In this document: piece after piece, positions 28,331 through 36,543 of the stretch | Layout: every line of letters starts with the position of its first letter | Numbering within the stretch: position 1 is the first letter of the stretch | Source: Bartonella tribocorum | GTDB lineage: Bacteria > Pseudomonadota > Alphaproteobacteria > Rhizobiales > Rhizobiaceae | Direction: 5' to 3' | NCBI RefSeq assembly: GCF_002778015.1 | Contig: NZ_NJPP01000015.1 | Coordinates: 171-43,707 of the forward strand | Length of the DNA stretch: 43,537 nucleotides | Notes under the pieces: model-generated | The model's database searches: none | What the model was told of the DNA's origin: nothing | The model's input: the letters and a program-made list of their open reading frames with translations, nothing else | Program-made: the position numbers and the translations under genes

Positions 28331-28489
28331 AGAGAAACTTGACGAGATTGGCTGTCTTGTTTGGTATGTAGAGAATGAATATTTTGACCTCATTGGGTAT
28401 TCATTTTAAAAACTTGGCAATCGATTCTTTTCCGTTAATTGATGTGAGAAAGAGGTTTAATTTTTGTGTTTTAGGTGAAGTCTACTTTT

Positions 28490-29289
28490 ATTAAAACAGC
28501 TCATCAATTTGTTTATTGGGGGATCTTTGTGAATATGCGGTGTCTCATAACCATTTTATGCGATTGATTGTTGTAAAATCTTTCTGAGAAGTTCTCTAAA
28601 ATAATGATTTTTATTCGTTTATTTATTTAAAAAGTCTTTCATGTGTAAATATATTTATAGCGTGTTCCAAGAAATGTTAGAATTTCATTGGGAAGGGTGT
28701 TGGCATCTGTAGACACTTTTTCAGGTGTTTGATGGGGACCAATGAGTTCGACCCAGTCACCCGTTTGAGGTTTTTGATCAAGTTCGGTCGTATCTACAAT
28801 AATAGAATCCATAGAAACGCGTCCAACCATGGGAAGTTTGTGCCCATGGAAATAAACGCTACCTTTATTCGAAAGGGAACGCAGCCACTTTATAAAACAG
28901 CTCATCAACTTGTTTATTGGGGGATCTTTGTGAATATGCGGTGTCTCATAACCATTTTATGCGATTGATTGTTGTAAAATCTTTCTGAGAAGTTCTCTAA
29001 AATAATGATTTTTATTCGTTTATTTATTTAAAAAGTTTTTCATGTGTAAATATATTTATAACGTGATCCAAGAGACGTTAAAATTTCATTGGGAAGGGTG
29101 TTGGCATCTGTAGACACTTTTTCAAGTGTTTGATGGGGACCAATGAGTTCGACCCAGTCACCTTTTTGAGGTTTTTGATCAAGTTCGGTCGTATCTACAA
29201 TAATAGAATCCATAGAAACGCGCCCAACCATGGGAAGTTTGTGCCCATGGAAATAAACGCTACCTTTATTCGAAAGAGCACGCAGCCAA
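28490..29289. repeat. Tandem duplication of about 400 bp at the alr 3' end
   Basis: Units at about 28490-28888 and 28891-29289 align at a constant offset of 401 bp without indels and with few substitutions. Each holds the last 85 or so codons of alr and about 145 bp downstream, including the AAAACAGCTCATCAA boundary. Confidence 0.9.
28639..28889 (-). pseudogene. Duplicated 3' fragment of alanine racemase
   Basis: About 82 codons read LSNKGSVYFHGHKLPMVGRV through YKYIYT and match the alr C-terminus with about four amino acid changes (for example KGDW to TGDW, SLGSRY to FLGTRY). There is no PLP lysine and no start of its own; an apparent upstream ATG comes from joined flanking sequence. The frame is undamaged, so the duplication is fairly recent. 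Confidence 0.88.
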
Positions 29290-30155
29290 CCATCTGCATA
29301 GCCAACAGAAATGGTTGCAAGAGTGCTTGGTCTGTTGGTGATAAAACTTTCTCCATAACCAACAGGTGTGCCTACATCAACAACACGGTTTTGAAGAACT
29401 TGGGCTTCAAGTTTTAAAACAGGTTTTAGAAGAGATGGGTATTTTTCTGAGGGGTCGATTCCGTAAAGTGCAATACCGGGGCGAACAAGATCAAAATAAA
29501 AATCTGAGCTTAAAAAAATACCTCCAGAATTAGCAAAGGAAGCTTTACAAGGCGGCAGTTGTGCAAGGATCGTTTTGAAAGAAGTTAATTGGGTATAATT
29601 TGATGGGTGCGTATCATCTTCTCCGTTAGAAAGATGACTGAGAATATATTTTATGTCTGCGGTTTCAAAAATTGTAGGATGTTTGATGAGTTTTTGTAAT
29701 TCTTCTTGATCAAGTCCTAATCGGTTCATATGGGTATCGATTTGAACAATTGCGGGAAATTTTTTACCCTTTTTTTGACAAATCTTTTGCCAAATTTCAA
29801 TGGTATTCCAAGAGTTTAGAACAGGAACAATACCAGACTGTGCGACAAACTCTTCTGCTAAGTGTGGAAGCCCATTCAGAAGAGCAATTGTGACATTTGA
29901 TGGTAAAATGCTTTTTAAGTGCAATGCTTCTCTGATTTGGGCGACAAAAAAAGTACGACAACCAGCTTGATAAAGGGCAGGAGCAATTTTGTGAGCGCCT
30001 AGACCATAGGCATTTGCTTTTACTACGGCTGAACATTGTGTTGGCCCTACACGTTTGGCTAAAGTGATATAATTGGCAACAATGGCGCTGACATCAATGG
30101 TGGCTACAGCTGCATAGAGGGATGTGTTTATTTCATCATTAACGGATTTATTCAT
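29040..30155 (-). CDS. alr: Alanine racemase
   Basis: This 371-residue PLP enzyme supplies D-alanine for peptidoglycan. The PLP lysine is in AVVKANAYGLGA (about 42-53). Next come HMNRLGL near 142, SNGEDDTHPSNYTQL, and the catalytic tyrosine region VGYADGWLRALSN (about 283-295) from the C-terminal beta domain. MVGRVSMDSIIVD near 312 is the conserved metal/substrate loop. Length is normal. The ATG at 30155 gives MNKSVNDEINTSL; a TTG/ATG further in is less likely. A monocistronic gene; its C-terminal 85 codons are duplicated just downstream. Confidence 0.95.
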   Translation of the reverse strand: MNKSVNDEINTSLYAAVATIDVSAIVANYITLAKRVGPTQCSAVVKANAYGLGAHKIAPALYQAGCRTFFVAQIREALHLKSILPSNVTIALLNGLPHLAEEFVAQSGIVPVLNSWNTIEIWQKICQKKGKKFPAIVQIDTHMNRLGLDQEELQKLIKHPTIFETADIKYILSHLSNGEDDTHPSNYTQLTSFKTILAQLPPCKASFANSGGIFLSSDFYFDLVRPGIALYGIDPSEKYPSLLKPVLKLEAQVLQNRVVDVGTPVGYGESFITNRPSTLATISVGYADGWLRALSNKGSVYFHGHKLPMVGRVSMDSIIVDTTELDQKPQKGDWVELIGPHQTLEKVSTDANTLPNEILTSLGSRYKYIYT

Positions 30156-31252
30156 TTTAAAATCTTAATCTTTGTTTGTGAGTACGGTGTTTTTTTGGTT
30201 ATTTCACAGAGGTTTCTTATGATATAAGACAAGATACTGTTGGCTGCGGTCAAAATCATCAATCTCCCATACTGAATTATGCACCATGAAAGTTATTTTT
30301 TATCTAAAATGGTACTTTGGATCTAAGAGATATTTTAGTTTTATTTTTGTTGTTAGCAACATGGTGTTTTCTGATAATTTGTGAAACATAGACTTTTGGT
30401 TTTTACTTATTTTCTCTTGTTGAGGCATATTAAAAAAATACAGCTTCATTTATTGTATTGTATCATTCTGAAGAGTGCAATGTCACGCTGTTGTTGCGGG
30501 TGGGGTGAGTGTTTTTCTTAAAACAGCATGGCCTGGTGATGCAAGAGAATACAAAATGATAAATTATCCACTCTCAATCAATGAATTATTAGCAATGACT
30601 TACAGTTTTTTTATCACAAGGAGGGGAGGAATCACTCATCTAGACAATTTGAGCATTAACTTATGCGCTTAAAGTTATTTTAGTTAAATGGGTAAAGAGT
30701 GTATAAGCACTTTATGATATATTAAAACTGTCGATTTGGATATTATTTGTTTTCAAGATGGATTGGTCTTCAATATTGTTTTTTATCTTTTTGTCGGTTT
30801 TAAATGAAATAAATTTTAGGAATCATAGAGTGCGTTAGACTTATTTATCTATGGAAAAAACCTTATAAACAAAGATCAGAAAACAATGAGTGTAATGTTG
30901 GAATTTTGTTGGGAGGGCGTGCGGCTATCGTTCAATCAAAAGAGTTTTAACTCCCTTATTTTAAGGTGTTTGGTTATAAATTTTGTAAAGCGACAGAATA
31001 TTATAGCGTTATACTGGACACATAACATTATGTATTGAAGAATTGGAAAAGAGTGCAGTGACTGTTTAACACTCGAAGTTTTTTTCTTTAAATATGGTTT
31101 GTATACGCATTTTTTTCATTCGATTAACTTTGACATAAAGGTGTTAATCTTAGGGCTTTTGTTTTAAGAAAATTGTTGGCAGATGGTTGTACAAGTACTA
31201 TATCACATCAAGGATTCGAAATTTAACGTTCAAGAAAGATATGGGGAAGAGT
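30156..31252. other. Intergenic region between alr and fpr
   Basis: About 1.1 kb of mostly decayed sequence. A 65-codon open frame at 30475-30672 has no convincing ribosome binding site or motif. The promoters of alr (minus) and fpr (plus) must lie here; a TTGACA at 31128-31133 may be the -35 of fpr, but I see no matching -10. Confidence 0.4.
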
Positions 31253-32083
31253 ATGAATACGTCTGCTACCAATGTTCCGTCAAACATCAGCAGCGTTGCT
31301 TCGAATTTTCCGATTCCTGAGAATGTGTTCGCACTTACTGTCCAAGAGGTTCATCACTATACAGATCGGTTATTTAAATTCCGCTTGAATCGTCCGGAAA
31401 GTTTTCGTTTTCGATCGGGTGAATTTGTTATGATCGGTTTGCCAAATGCAGAAAAGCCGGTGTATCGCGCTTATTCGATTGCAAGTCCCTTTTGGGATGA
31501 ACAGCTTGAGTTTTTTTCGATAAAAGTTCCAGGCGGGCCATTAACCGAGCATCTGCAAAAAATTAAAATTGGTGATACCGTTCTCATGCGTAAAAAACCT
31601 ACAGGAACACTGGTTCTTGATGCTCTTATCCCTGGAAAACGCCTTTATCTTCTTTCAACAGGTACAGGAGTTGCCCCTTTTGCAAGCCTTATTCGTGATC
31701 CCGACACTTATGAGAAATTTTCAGAAGTTGTTCTTATTCAAACAACGCGTGAAAAGAATGAGTTGACTTATGCCAAAGACCTTGTTTGCTCTTTGCAACA
31801 GGATCCACTCATTGGTGCATATGCACAACAGTTGAAATTTTATCCTATGACCACGCGTGAACCTTCCGAGCATATGGGGCGCATTACCACTGTTATGGAG
31901 AGTGGGTGCTTTTTTGAAACCACGGGCCTTCCCAAAATTAACCCTGATGAAGATCGGGTAATGATTTGTGGTTCCATGGCCATGTTAAAAGATTGCGCAA
32001 GAATGTGTGAAGGTTTTGGTCTTGTTGAAGGGGCCAATAATGCTCCCGCAACCTATGTTGTAGAGCGCGCTTTTGTAGGGTGA
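31253..32083 (+). CDS. fpr: Ferredoxin/flavodoxin-NADP reductase
   Basis: This FAD enzyme of about 276 residues exchanges electrons between NADPH and ferredoxin or flavodoxin. The FAD motif is RAYSIASP (in the family RxYS), with SIKVPGGPLTEHLQ next. The NADP part has LLSTGTGVAPFASLIRDP and MICGSMAMLKDCARMCEGFG, and it ends YVVERAFVG, the usual C-terminal aromatic/acidic pattern of subclass I bacterial FNRs. I choose ATG 31253 (MNTSATNVPS), preceded by GGGGAAG; a longer frame opens at TTG 31187 without a good ribosome binding site. Its last 420 bp are duplicated downstream. Confidence 0.92.
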   Translation: MNTSATNVPSNISSVASNFPIPENVFALTVQEVHHYTDRLFKFRLNRPESFRFRSGEFVMIGLPNAEKPVYRAYSIASPFWDEQLEFFSIKVPGGPLTEHLQKIKIGDTVLMRKKPTGTLVLDALIPGKRLYLLSTGTGVAPFASLIRDPDTYEKFSEVVLIQTTREKNELTYAKDLVCSLQQDPLIGAYAQQLKFYPMTTREPSEHMGRITTVMESGCFFETTGLPKINPDEDRVMICGSMAMLKDCARMCEGFGLVEGANNAPATYVVERAFVG

Positions 32084-32134
32084 TGGTGGGGGTTGGTGCT
32101 TTTTTGAAAAAACTGACCTAATCTTTTTTCAATC

Positions 32135-32556
32135 GGTACAGAGGTTGCTCCTTTTGCAAGCCTTATTCGTGATCCTGACACTTATGAGAAATTTTCAGAA
32201 GTTGTTCTTATTCAAACAACGCGTGAAAAGAATGAGTTGACTTATGCCAAAGACCTTGTTTGCTCTTTGCAACAAGATCCACTCATTGGTGCATATGCAC
32301 AACAGTTGAAATTTTATCCTATGATCACGCGTGAACCTTCTGAGCATATGGGGCGCATTACCACTGTTATGGAGAGTGGGTGCTTTTTTGAAACCGCGGG
32401 CTTTCCCAAAATTAACCCTGATGAAGATCGGGTAATGATTTGTGGCCCCATGGCCATGTTAAAAGATTGCGCAAGGATGTGTGAAGGTTTTGGTCTTGTC
32501 GAAGGGGCCAATAATGCTCCTGTAATCTCAAGTTGTAGAGCGCGCTTTTTTTGAGA
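32135..32556 (+). pseudogene. Duplicated 3' fragment of fpr
   Basis: This matches fpr 31661-32082 at an offset of 474 bp with about 95% identity. The retained piece runs from the TGTGVAPF segment (here TEVAPF) through MICGPMAMLKDCARMCEGFG. A small change near 32523 shifts the frame, so the end reads SSCRARFF instead of YVVERAFVG. The FAD-binding domain is missing. The end overlaps eda on the other strand. Confidence 0.9.
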
Positions 32557-33193
32557 GAGGGGAGAGTTGCGTTGCACTCTGCGCTAACGTATGAATTGAA
32601 TCCCAATCCTTTATTGCAATGAGCTGTTGGGGTGCTATCCAAGAACCGCCAACACAAAAAACATTAGGAAGTTGGAGCCATTGCGTTGCACTTTGTTGTG
32701 TTATACCCCCTGTTGGGCAAAAGAAGACTTCAGAGAAGGGAGATGCTAAGGCTTGGATAAAGGCAATACCTCCAGAGGCTTTGGCAGGGAAAAATTTAAG
32801 ATATGTATAGCCTTTATCTAATGCTTGCATGAGTTCACTTGGGGTTATTGCTCCGGGAAGAAGGGGGATTTCACTGTTTTTTGCACAATTGATTAATTCA
32901 TTGGATAATCCGGGGCTTACGATAAATTTTGCTCCAGCTTGTTCAGCTTGTTCGTAGTGTGTTGTGTTGAGAATTGTTCCTGCTCCAACAATTGCTTCAG
33001 GAACTTTTTGGGTAATTGCCTTAATTGCTTGGAGGGCGTTTGGTGTTCGCAAGGTGATCTCAATTGTTTTTAATCCACCTTTGACAAGAGAACGCGCTAA
33101 GGGTACAGCACTTTGTATATTGTCAATGAGCAAAACAGGGATAACGGTTTGTCCATGGAGAAGTGTTAAAAGGTTGTCTATTTTTTGGCACAT
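32528..33193 (-). CDS. eda: KDPG aldolase (2-dehydro-3-deoxy-phosphogluconate aldolase)
   Basis: This 221-residue class I aldolase splits KDPG to pyruvate and glyceraldehyde-3-phosphate. The catalytic Glu is in KTIEITLRTPNAL (about 42-54). GAGTILNTTHYEQAEQAGAKFIVSPG follows. The Schiff-base lysine is in YLKFFPAKASGG (about 133-144), and CPTGGI and VGGSWIA complete the phosphate site. The enzyme may act in hexuronate or Entner-Doudoroff-type breakdown. The last about nine codons (PLSKKARSTT region) lie inside the fpr tail duplicate and are read antisense to it, so the natural C-terminus has probably been replaced. It is convergent with the fpr copy. Confidence 0.92.
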   Translation of the reverse strand: MCQKIDNLLTLLHGQTVIPVLLIDNIQSAVPLARSLVKGGLKTIEITLRTPNALQAIKAITQKVPEAIVGAGTILNTTHYEQAEQAGAKFIVSPGLSNELINCAKNSEIPLLPGAITPSELMQALDKGYTYLKFFPAKASGGIAFIQALASPFSEVFFCPTGGITQQSATQWLQLPNVFCVGGSWIAPQQLIAIKDWDSIHTLAQSATQLSPLSKKARSTT

Positions 33194-33297
33194 GATGTTT
33201 TTTCTTCTTGGAAAAAATATGATTTAATATAGTTTGATTAAGCACAATATGTTAAAGAGTAAATGAATAGATCTTGAGATTGGATGAAACGCGCGTT

Positions 33298-34227
33298 ATG
33301 GCAAAACACATGAAAAAGAATTTTAAAGTTGCTGCACTTTATTGCTTTGCAGATTTGAAGCATTATCGTCAATTACAAAAGCCTTTGCAGGATTTGTGTA
33401 AAGCAAATAATATTAAAGGGACCCTCCTTTTAGCACAAGAGGGAATTAATGGAACTGTTGCTGGTTCTTGTGAAGCAATTGAGGCGTTGGTGGATTTTAT
33501 TACGGCTGAGCCAGCTTTTCAAACGCCGGAGATTAAATATTCATGGGCATCAAAAATGCCTTTTCATCGCATGAAGGTGCGGTTGAAAAAAGAAATTGTG
33601 ACAATGGGGGTTGAAGGGGTTGATCCGTTAAAAGTTGTGGGGACTTATGTGGATCCTGAAGATTGGAATGCTCTTATTCAAGATGAAGAAACAATTTTGA
33701 TCGATACGCGGAATGATTATGAATATGCCATTGGGAGTTTTCAAGGAGCCATTGATCCACGGATTAAAACATTTCGCGAGTTTCCGGAATGGGTGCGTCA
33801 ACATGAGGCTGATTTAAAGAAGAAAAAGAAAATTGCTATGTTTTGTACAGGCGGTATTCGCTGTGAAAAATCAACAGCGTATGTTCGTGAACTTGGTTAT
33901 GAGCAAGTGTACCATTTAAAAGGAGGAATTCTGAAATATTTAGAAAAAATTCCAAAAAAAGAAAGTTTATGGTGGGGAGAATGCTTTGTTTTTGATGAGC
34001 GGGTTTCTGTGCAACATGGTCTTGAAGAATGTGGACGCGAACTCTGTCGCGCGTGTCGTTCTCCTTTGAATGCTGAAAGCAAATTATCGCCTCATTATGA
34101 GGAGGGTGTTTCCTGTGATGCTTGTTATAACACGCGCAGTGAAGCTGATAGAGAACGCTTTCGTGAGCGCCATAGGCAATTCCAATTGTTGAAGTTGCGT
34201 GCGATTGAATCGCATCAAGGGACATAA
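33298..34227 (+). CDS. trhO: tRNA uridine(34) hydroxylase, rhodanese-fold (TrhO/YceA family)
   Basis: This protein of about 309 residues has an N-terminal ferredoxin-like domain ([30 protein letters not shown]). A rhodanese domain lies at about 125-220 with the active-site loop [14 protein letters not shown] (Cys near 184). A C-terminal Cys-rich region follows ([23 protein letters not shown]), probably metal-binding. The family oxygen-dependently hydroxylates U34 in certain tRNAs. I take ATG 33298 ([11 protein letters not shown]); a TTG at 33274 also opens the frame. It is followed by a terminator. Confidence 0.93.
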   Translation: MAKHMKKNFKVAALYCFADLKHYRQLQKPLQDLCKANNIKGTLLLAQEGINGTVAGSCEAIEALVDFITAEPAFQTPEIKYSWASKMPFHRMKVRLKKEIVTMGVEGVDPLKVVGTYVDPEDWNALIQDEETILIDTRNDYEYAIGSFQGAIDPRIKTFREFPEWVRQHEADLKKKKKIAMFCTGGIRCEKSTAYVRELGYEQVYHLKGGILKYLEKIPKKESLWWGECFVFDERVSVQHGLEECGRELCRACRSPLNAESKLSPHYEEGVSCDACYNTRSEADRERFRERHRQFQLLKLRAIESHQGT

Positions 34228-34273
34228 AGATATCATCGTGTAGGGATTTTTAATCTCCTAGAAAAAGTTTTAT

Positions 34274-34300
34274 AAGACCGGATGTTGTTCGGTCTTTTTT
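34274..34300 (+). terminator. Intrinsic terminator after trhO
   Basis: Stem AAGACCG/CGGTCTT (34274-34280 with 34290-34296), a 9-base loop and a following T-run, 46 bp after the trhO stop. Confidence 0.8.
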
Positions 34301-34439
34301 GGGGGCTGCGTAAAATTATTCAGTTTATAAATAATCATTATAGATCGTTTGCTCTCCTTGGTTTTATAGGATTGAGTATTGCGGATACTTTTTATTTTAA
34401 AATAGAAACATCATTTACCAACAGTTTAGCACATTGATC

Positions 34440-35040
34440 TCTAATAATCGACTGTTTACATATTGAATAAGGGATCTAAATATCGTGAGGATTCTCTCAT
34501 TTCAAGTCTGTTGTGTGTTGAATCAGTCAAAACTATGTTTTTTTGTACGTTACAAGTGGGGAAAGTCGTATGGAGTAAAACGATACAAGTAAGATATGTC
34601 TCTTATGAATCGTCTCAAATTTTAAAGGCTGTCGCAACATTGAGGGCTCAGAGTGTGATGATGTTTGGCTTGCTCTTTTATAAAGCCTAAAGATGGTGGG
34701 GGCCAATAGATTTTATATTATTCCATAGGGGTACCGTTATAGCATCATTCACGAGTGCTGGTGCAAAATGGGCTCGAGCGCTTTTAAGAAATATTTTTTT
34801 AAAGAAAGCCGATGAAGATGTAACCCAAGTATATTCTATGTGCGGTATTCTCTTTTACATGAGGGGCGTGATCCCATTAAAGAAGCGATAAACAAAAGCG
34901 CGAGGCAATGCGTAATTTTCATGACTTAAAAGGCATTGCTTTTGCTGCTTTTGAAAATCGTAAAGCTGAATGAAATAATAACAGTAAACATGAATACTGG
35001 TTTTAAAATTTCATACTCTTCCCAAATTACGCTGTCTGTC
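34440..35040 (+). pseudogene. Degenerate tyrosine-integrase remnant H
   Basis: The upstream element (ATTTCAAGTCTGTTG, then ACGTTACAAGTGGGG near 34540) leads to TCTCTTATGAATCGTCTCAA at about 34598. This is followed by damaged arm-domain sequence, then CATGAGGGGCGTGATCCCAT and AAAAGCGCGAGGCAATGCG near 34860-34910, and GAAAATCGTAAAGCTGAA near 34955. These match remnants C-E. Many stops; no C-terminal catalytic part. Confidence 0.72.
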
Positions 35041-35269
35041 CGATTTACTATAGGGGAGGGAGAGCTATAGTTTTTAAGAGAAAAGCGTGTGAGTGAATAA
35101 GATGTGATTTCATTTTTTAGAAAAGATGAAAAAGCAGCTTGTCAGGTTTAAGAGAAATAGAATGATAGCGGAGTTTATAATTTCAGAGCTTAAATATAGT
35201 GCGTTGATTTATAATGATAATTCAATTTGAATAAAAGAGTTAAATAGCGTGAAATGATTTTTTTCAGAT

Positions 35270-35500
35270 TGGATGATGACGAATCAAAAGAATCTCATTC
35301 ACTTGTACATTACATGTAGAAGCCATGTATGGGCAAAAACTATAAAATCACATAATAGTCTCAATGTAAGCGTTTTTGAAATATGAGGCTTTGGCAGATA
35401 GAATGGGGGCGTTTGTTTATCATTTCATAAATATAAAGATGAGGGATACACAGTTGAATGATATCATAGCAGCTCTATTATACGGGGGATTTTGTGTGAT
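35270..35500 (+). pseudogene. Degenerate tyrosine-integrase remnant I (5' end)
   Basis: The upstream element (CTCATTCACTTGTACATTAC, then ATGGGCAAAAACTATAA) is followed by a faint copy of the arm domain near 35395-35455 (GGCAGATAGAATGGGGGCG, CATAAATATAAAGATGAGGG), where intact relatives encode CDGAGLLLHKRKDGG. It is heavily decayed. The assignment relies on position-by-position resemblance to the better copies. Confidence 0.5.
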
Positions 35501-35639
35501 ATCTTGCTTAAGGATGCGATGAAATGGACGTTGGAAACACGGATGTTTTTTAGGATATTGATGAGCAAGATCATGGTGTTTTGTTGGAGGCGGATGTCAT
35601 GATTTTCAAGGATGATGATGCTTTGGTCTGGATATCTTA

Positions 35640-35885
35640 AGATTCCAATGTTGGTATTCTTGGCATTTAAGAGGCTTCATAAGATATATTTTATTCTCTT
35701 TTAACTGTTTTTGTAGCTACACATGCTGTTTTCTACTTGTGATGTACAAGAGAGATGATTTTGATTGCTTCATTAATCAAGAGGGGACAAATGAAAGCAT
35801 TTTACAATGGGATTCTTGATCTAAGGTCAAAATAATAAATTATTATTATAAATTAATATGTTGAGTGACTTTTTACGTTATTTTC
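35640..35885 (-). pseudogene. Degenerate tyrosine-integrase remnant J (5' end)
   Basis: On the minus strand the upstream element runs from about 35885 (AATTTATAATAATAATTTAT) to 35690, then CTTATGAAGCCTCTTAAATG and CCAAGAATACCAACATTGG, the mutated integrase start. Nothing recognisable remains further in. It is convergent with remnant I, so I and J form a decayed inverted pair. Confidence 0.5.
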
Positions 35886-36082
35886 TGTGAGGATATTGAG
35901 AAATAGAATGGGGAAGCGAAGAAATCAAAGTGCTTTTAAAGCAAGATAGAGATTTATATCGCATGGCTGGGGGAGGGGGAGATCTAATGAAAACAGCTGG
36001 ATGGCTTTGTCTGTTGGAGGAGAGTGTTGTTTTTTCGCATCATATTCTCTTTAAGAATTAAAAAATATTTAAAATTAAAAAA

Positions 36083-36199
36083 ATGATTGAAATGAGAAAG
36101 GATTCGTTTTATAGAAATTCTTGCCCAAAGTCGCACGTGCCTGTGGGTGTCCGCTGGTTCTCAAATGGTGAAGTCAACCGGTACGGTACCTGGAACTAA
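36083..36199 (+). CDS. Candidate leader peptide upstream of ornithine decarboxylase
   Basis: A 38-codon ORF begins MIEMRKDSFYRN at ATG 36083 (a second ATG is at 36092) and ends NGEVNRYGTWN with TAA at 36197-36199. It fills the first part of the speF-type leader. The sequence around it is richer in G and C than the surrounding debris, which suggests conservation. A hairpin (36211-36219 with 36226-36234) starts 12 bases after the stop. In enterobacteria the ornithine decarboxylase gene speF is controlled by an ornithine-sensing arrest peptide (SpeFL). The sequences are not obviously alike, so an analogous role is inference. No strong ribosome binding site precedes either ATG, which is the main weakness. 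Confidence 0.45.
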   Translation: MIEMRKDSFYRNSCPKSHVPVGVRWFSNGEVNRYGTWN

Positions 36200-36540
36200 C
36201 CGCTCCAGTCATTCTTGCAGCCAATTGCAAGAATGAGGACATCTTGAAGCAACGACGGTGCGGGCCTTTCTGGTGTCTTCCAGATATACAAATGCTGGGA
36301 TAACTATAGAGGCACACCTCATTGCCTTCAGTGCGGAAGTGGTTTTCTCAACTCCAATCAAAAAGGCAGATAAATATAGAATGACGCGGCTTTCGCGCTG
36401 TTCTTTCGCTGCATACAATGCTAATTTCTGATTTTTTGTGATCAGAATGGGGATGGTTGTTGTGTGTTTTTTGTCCTTTGGCTTTTGGCAGTTTTGGCTG
36501 TCCAAGCATAAAGTGGGGGGTATTCCCTCAAGGAGAATTG
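36083..36540 (+). promoter_or_regulatory. speF-type ornithine decarboxylase leader RNA
   Basis: About 450 bp before odc are G+C-rich and clearly unlike the adjacent decayed DNA. Alphaproteobacteria carry a conserved speF leader RNA of several hundred bases upstream of ornithine decarboxylase; position and size fit. Visible structure: a perfect 9-bp hairpin ATTCTTGCA/TGCAAGAAT (36211-36234), TCTGG/CCAGA near 36269-36284, and TCTGAT/ATCAGA near 36426-36445. The final stretch holds the AAGGAG ribosome binding site of odc. The likely effector is a polyamine or ornithine, by analogy; not proven. Confidence 0.75.
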
Positions 36541-36543
36541 CAG

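Noticed and set aside
36165-36236. A 23-codon ORF (MVKSTGTVPGTNRSSHSC...) in the speF leader
   Set aside because: It has no ribosome binding site and overlaps the better ORF at 36083 in another frame; its end is just the conserved hairpin.
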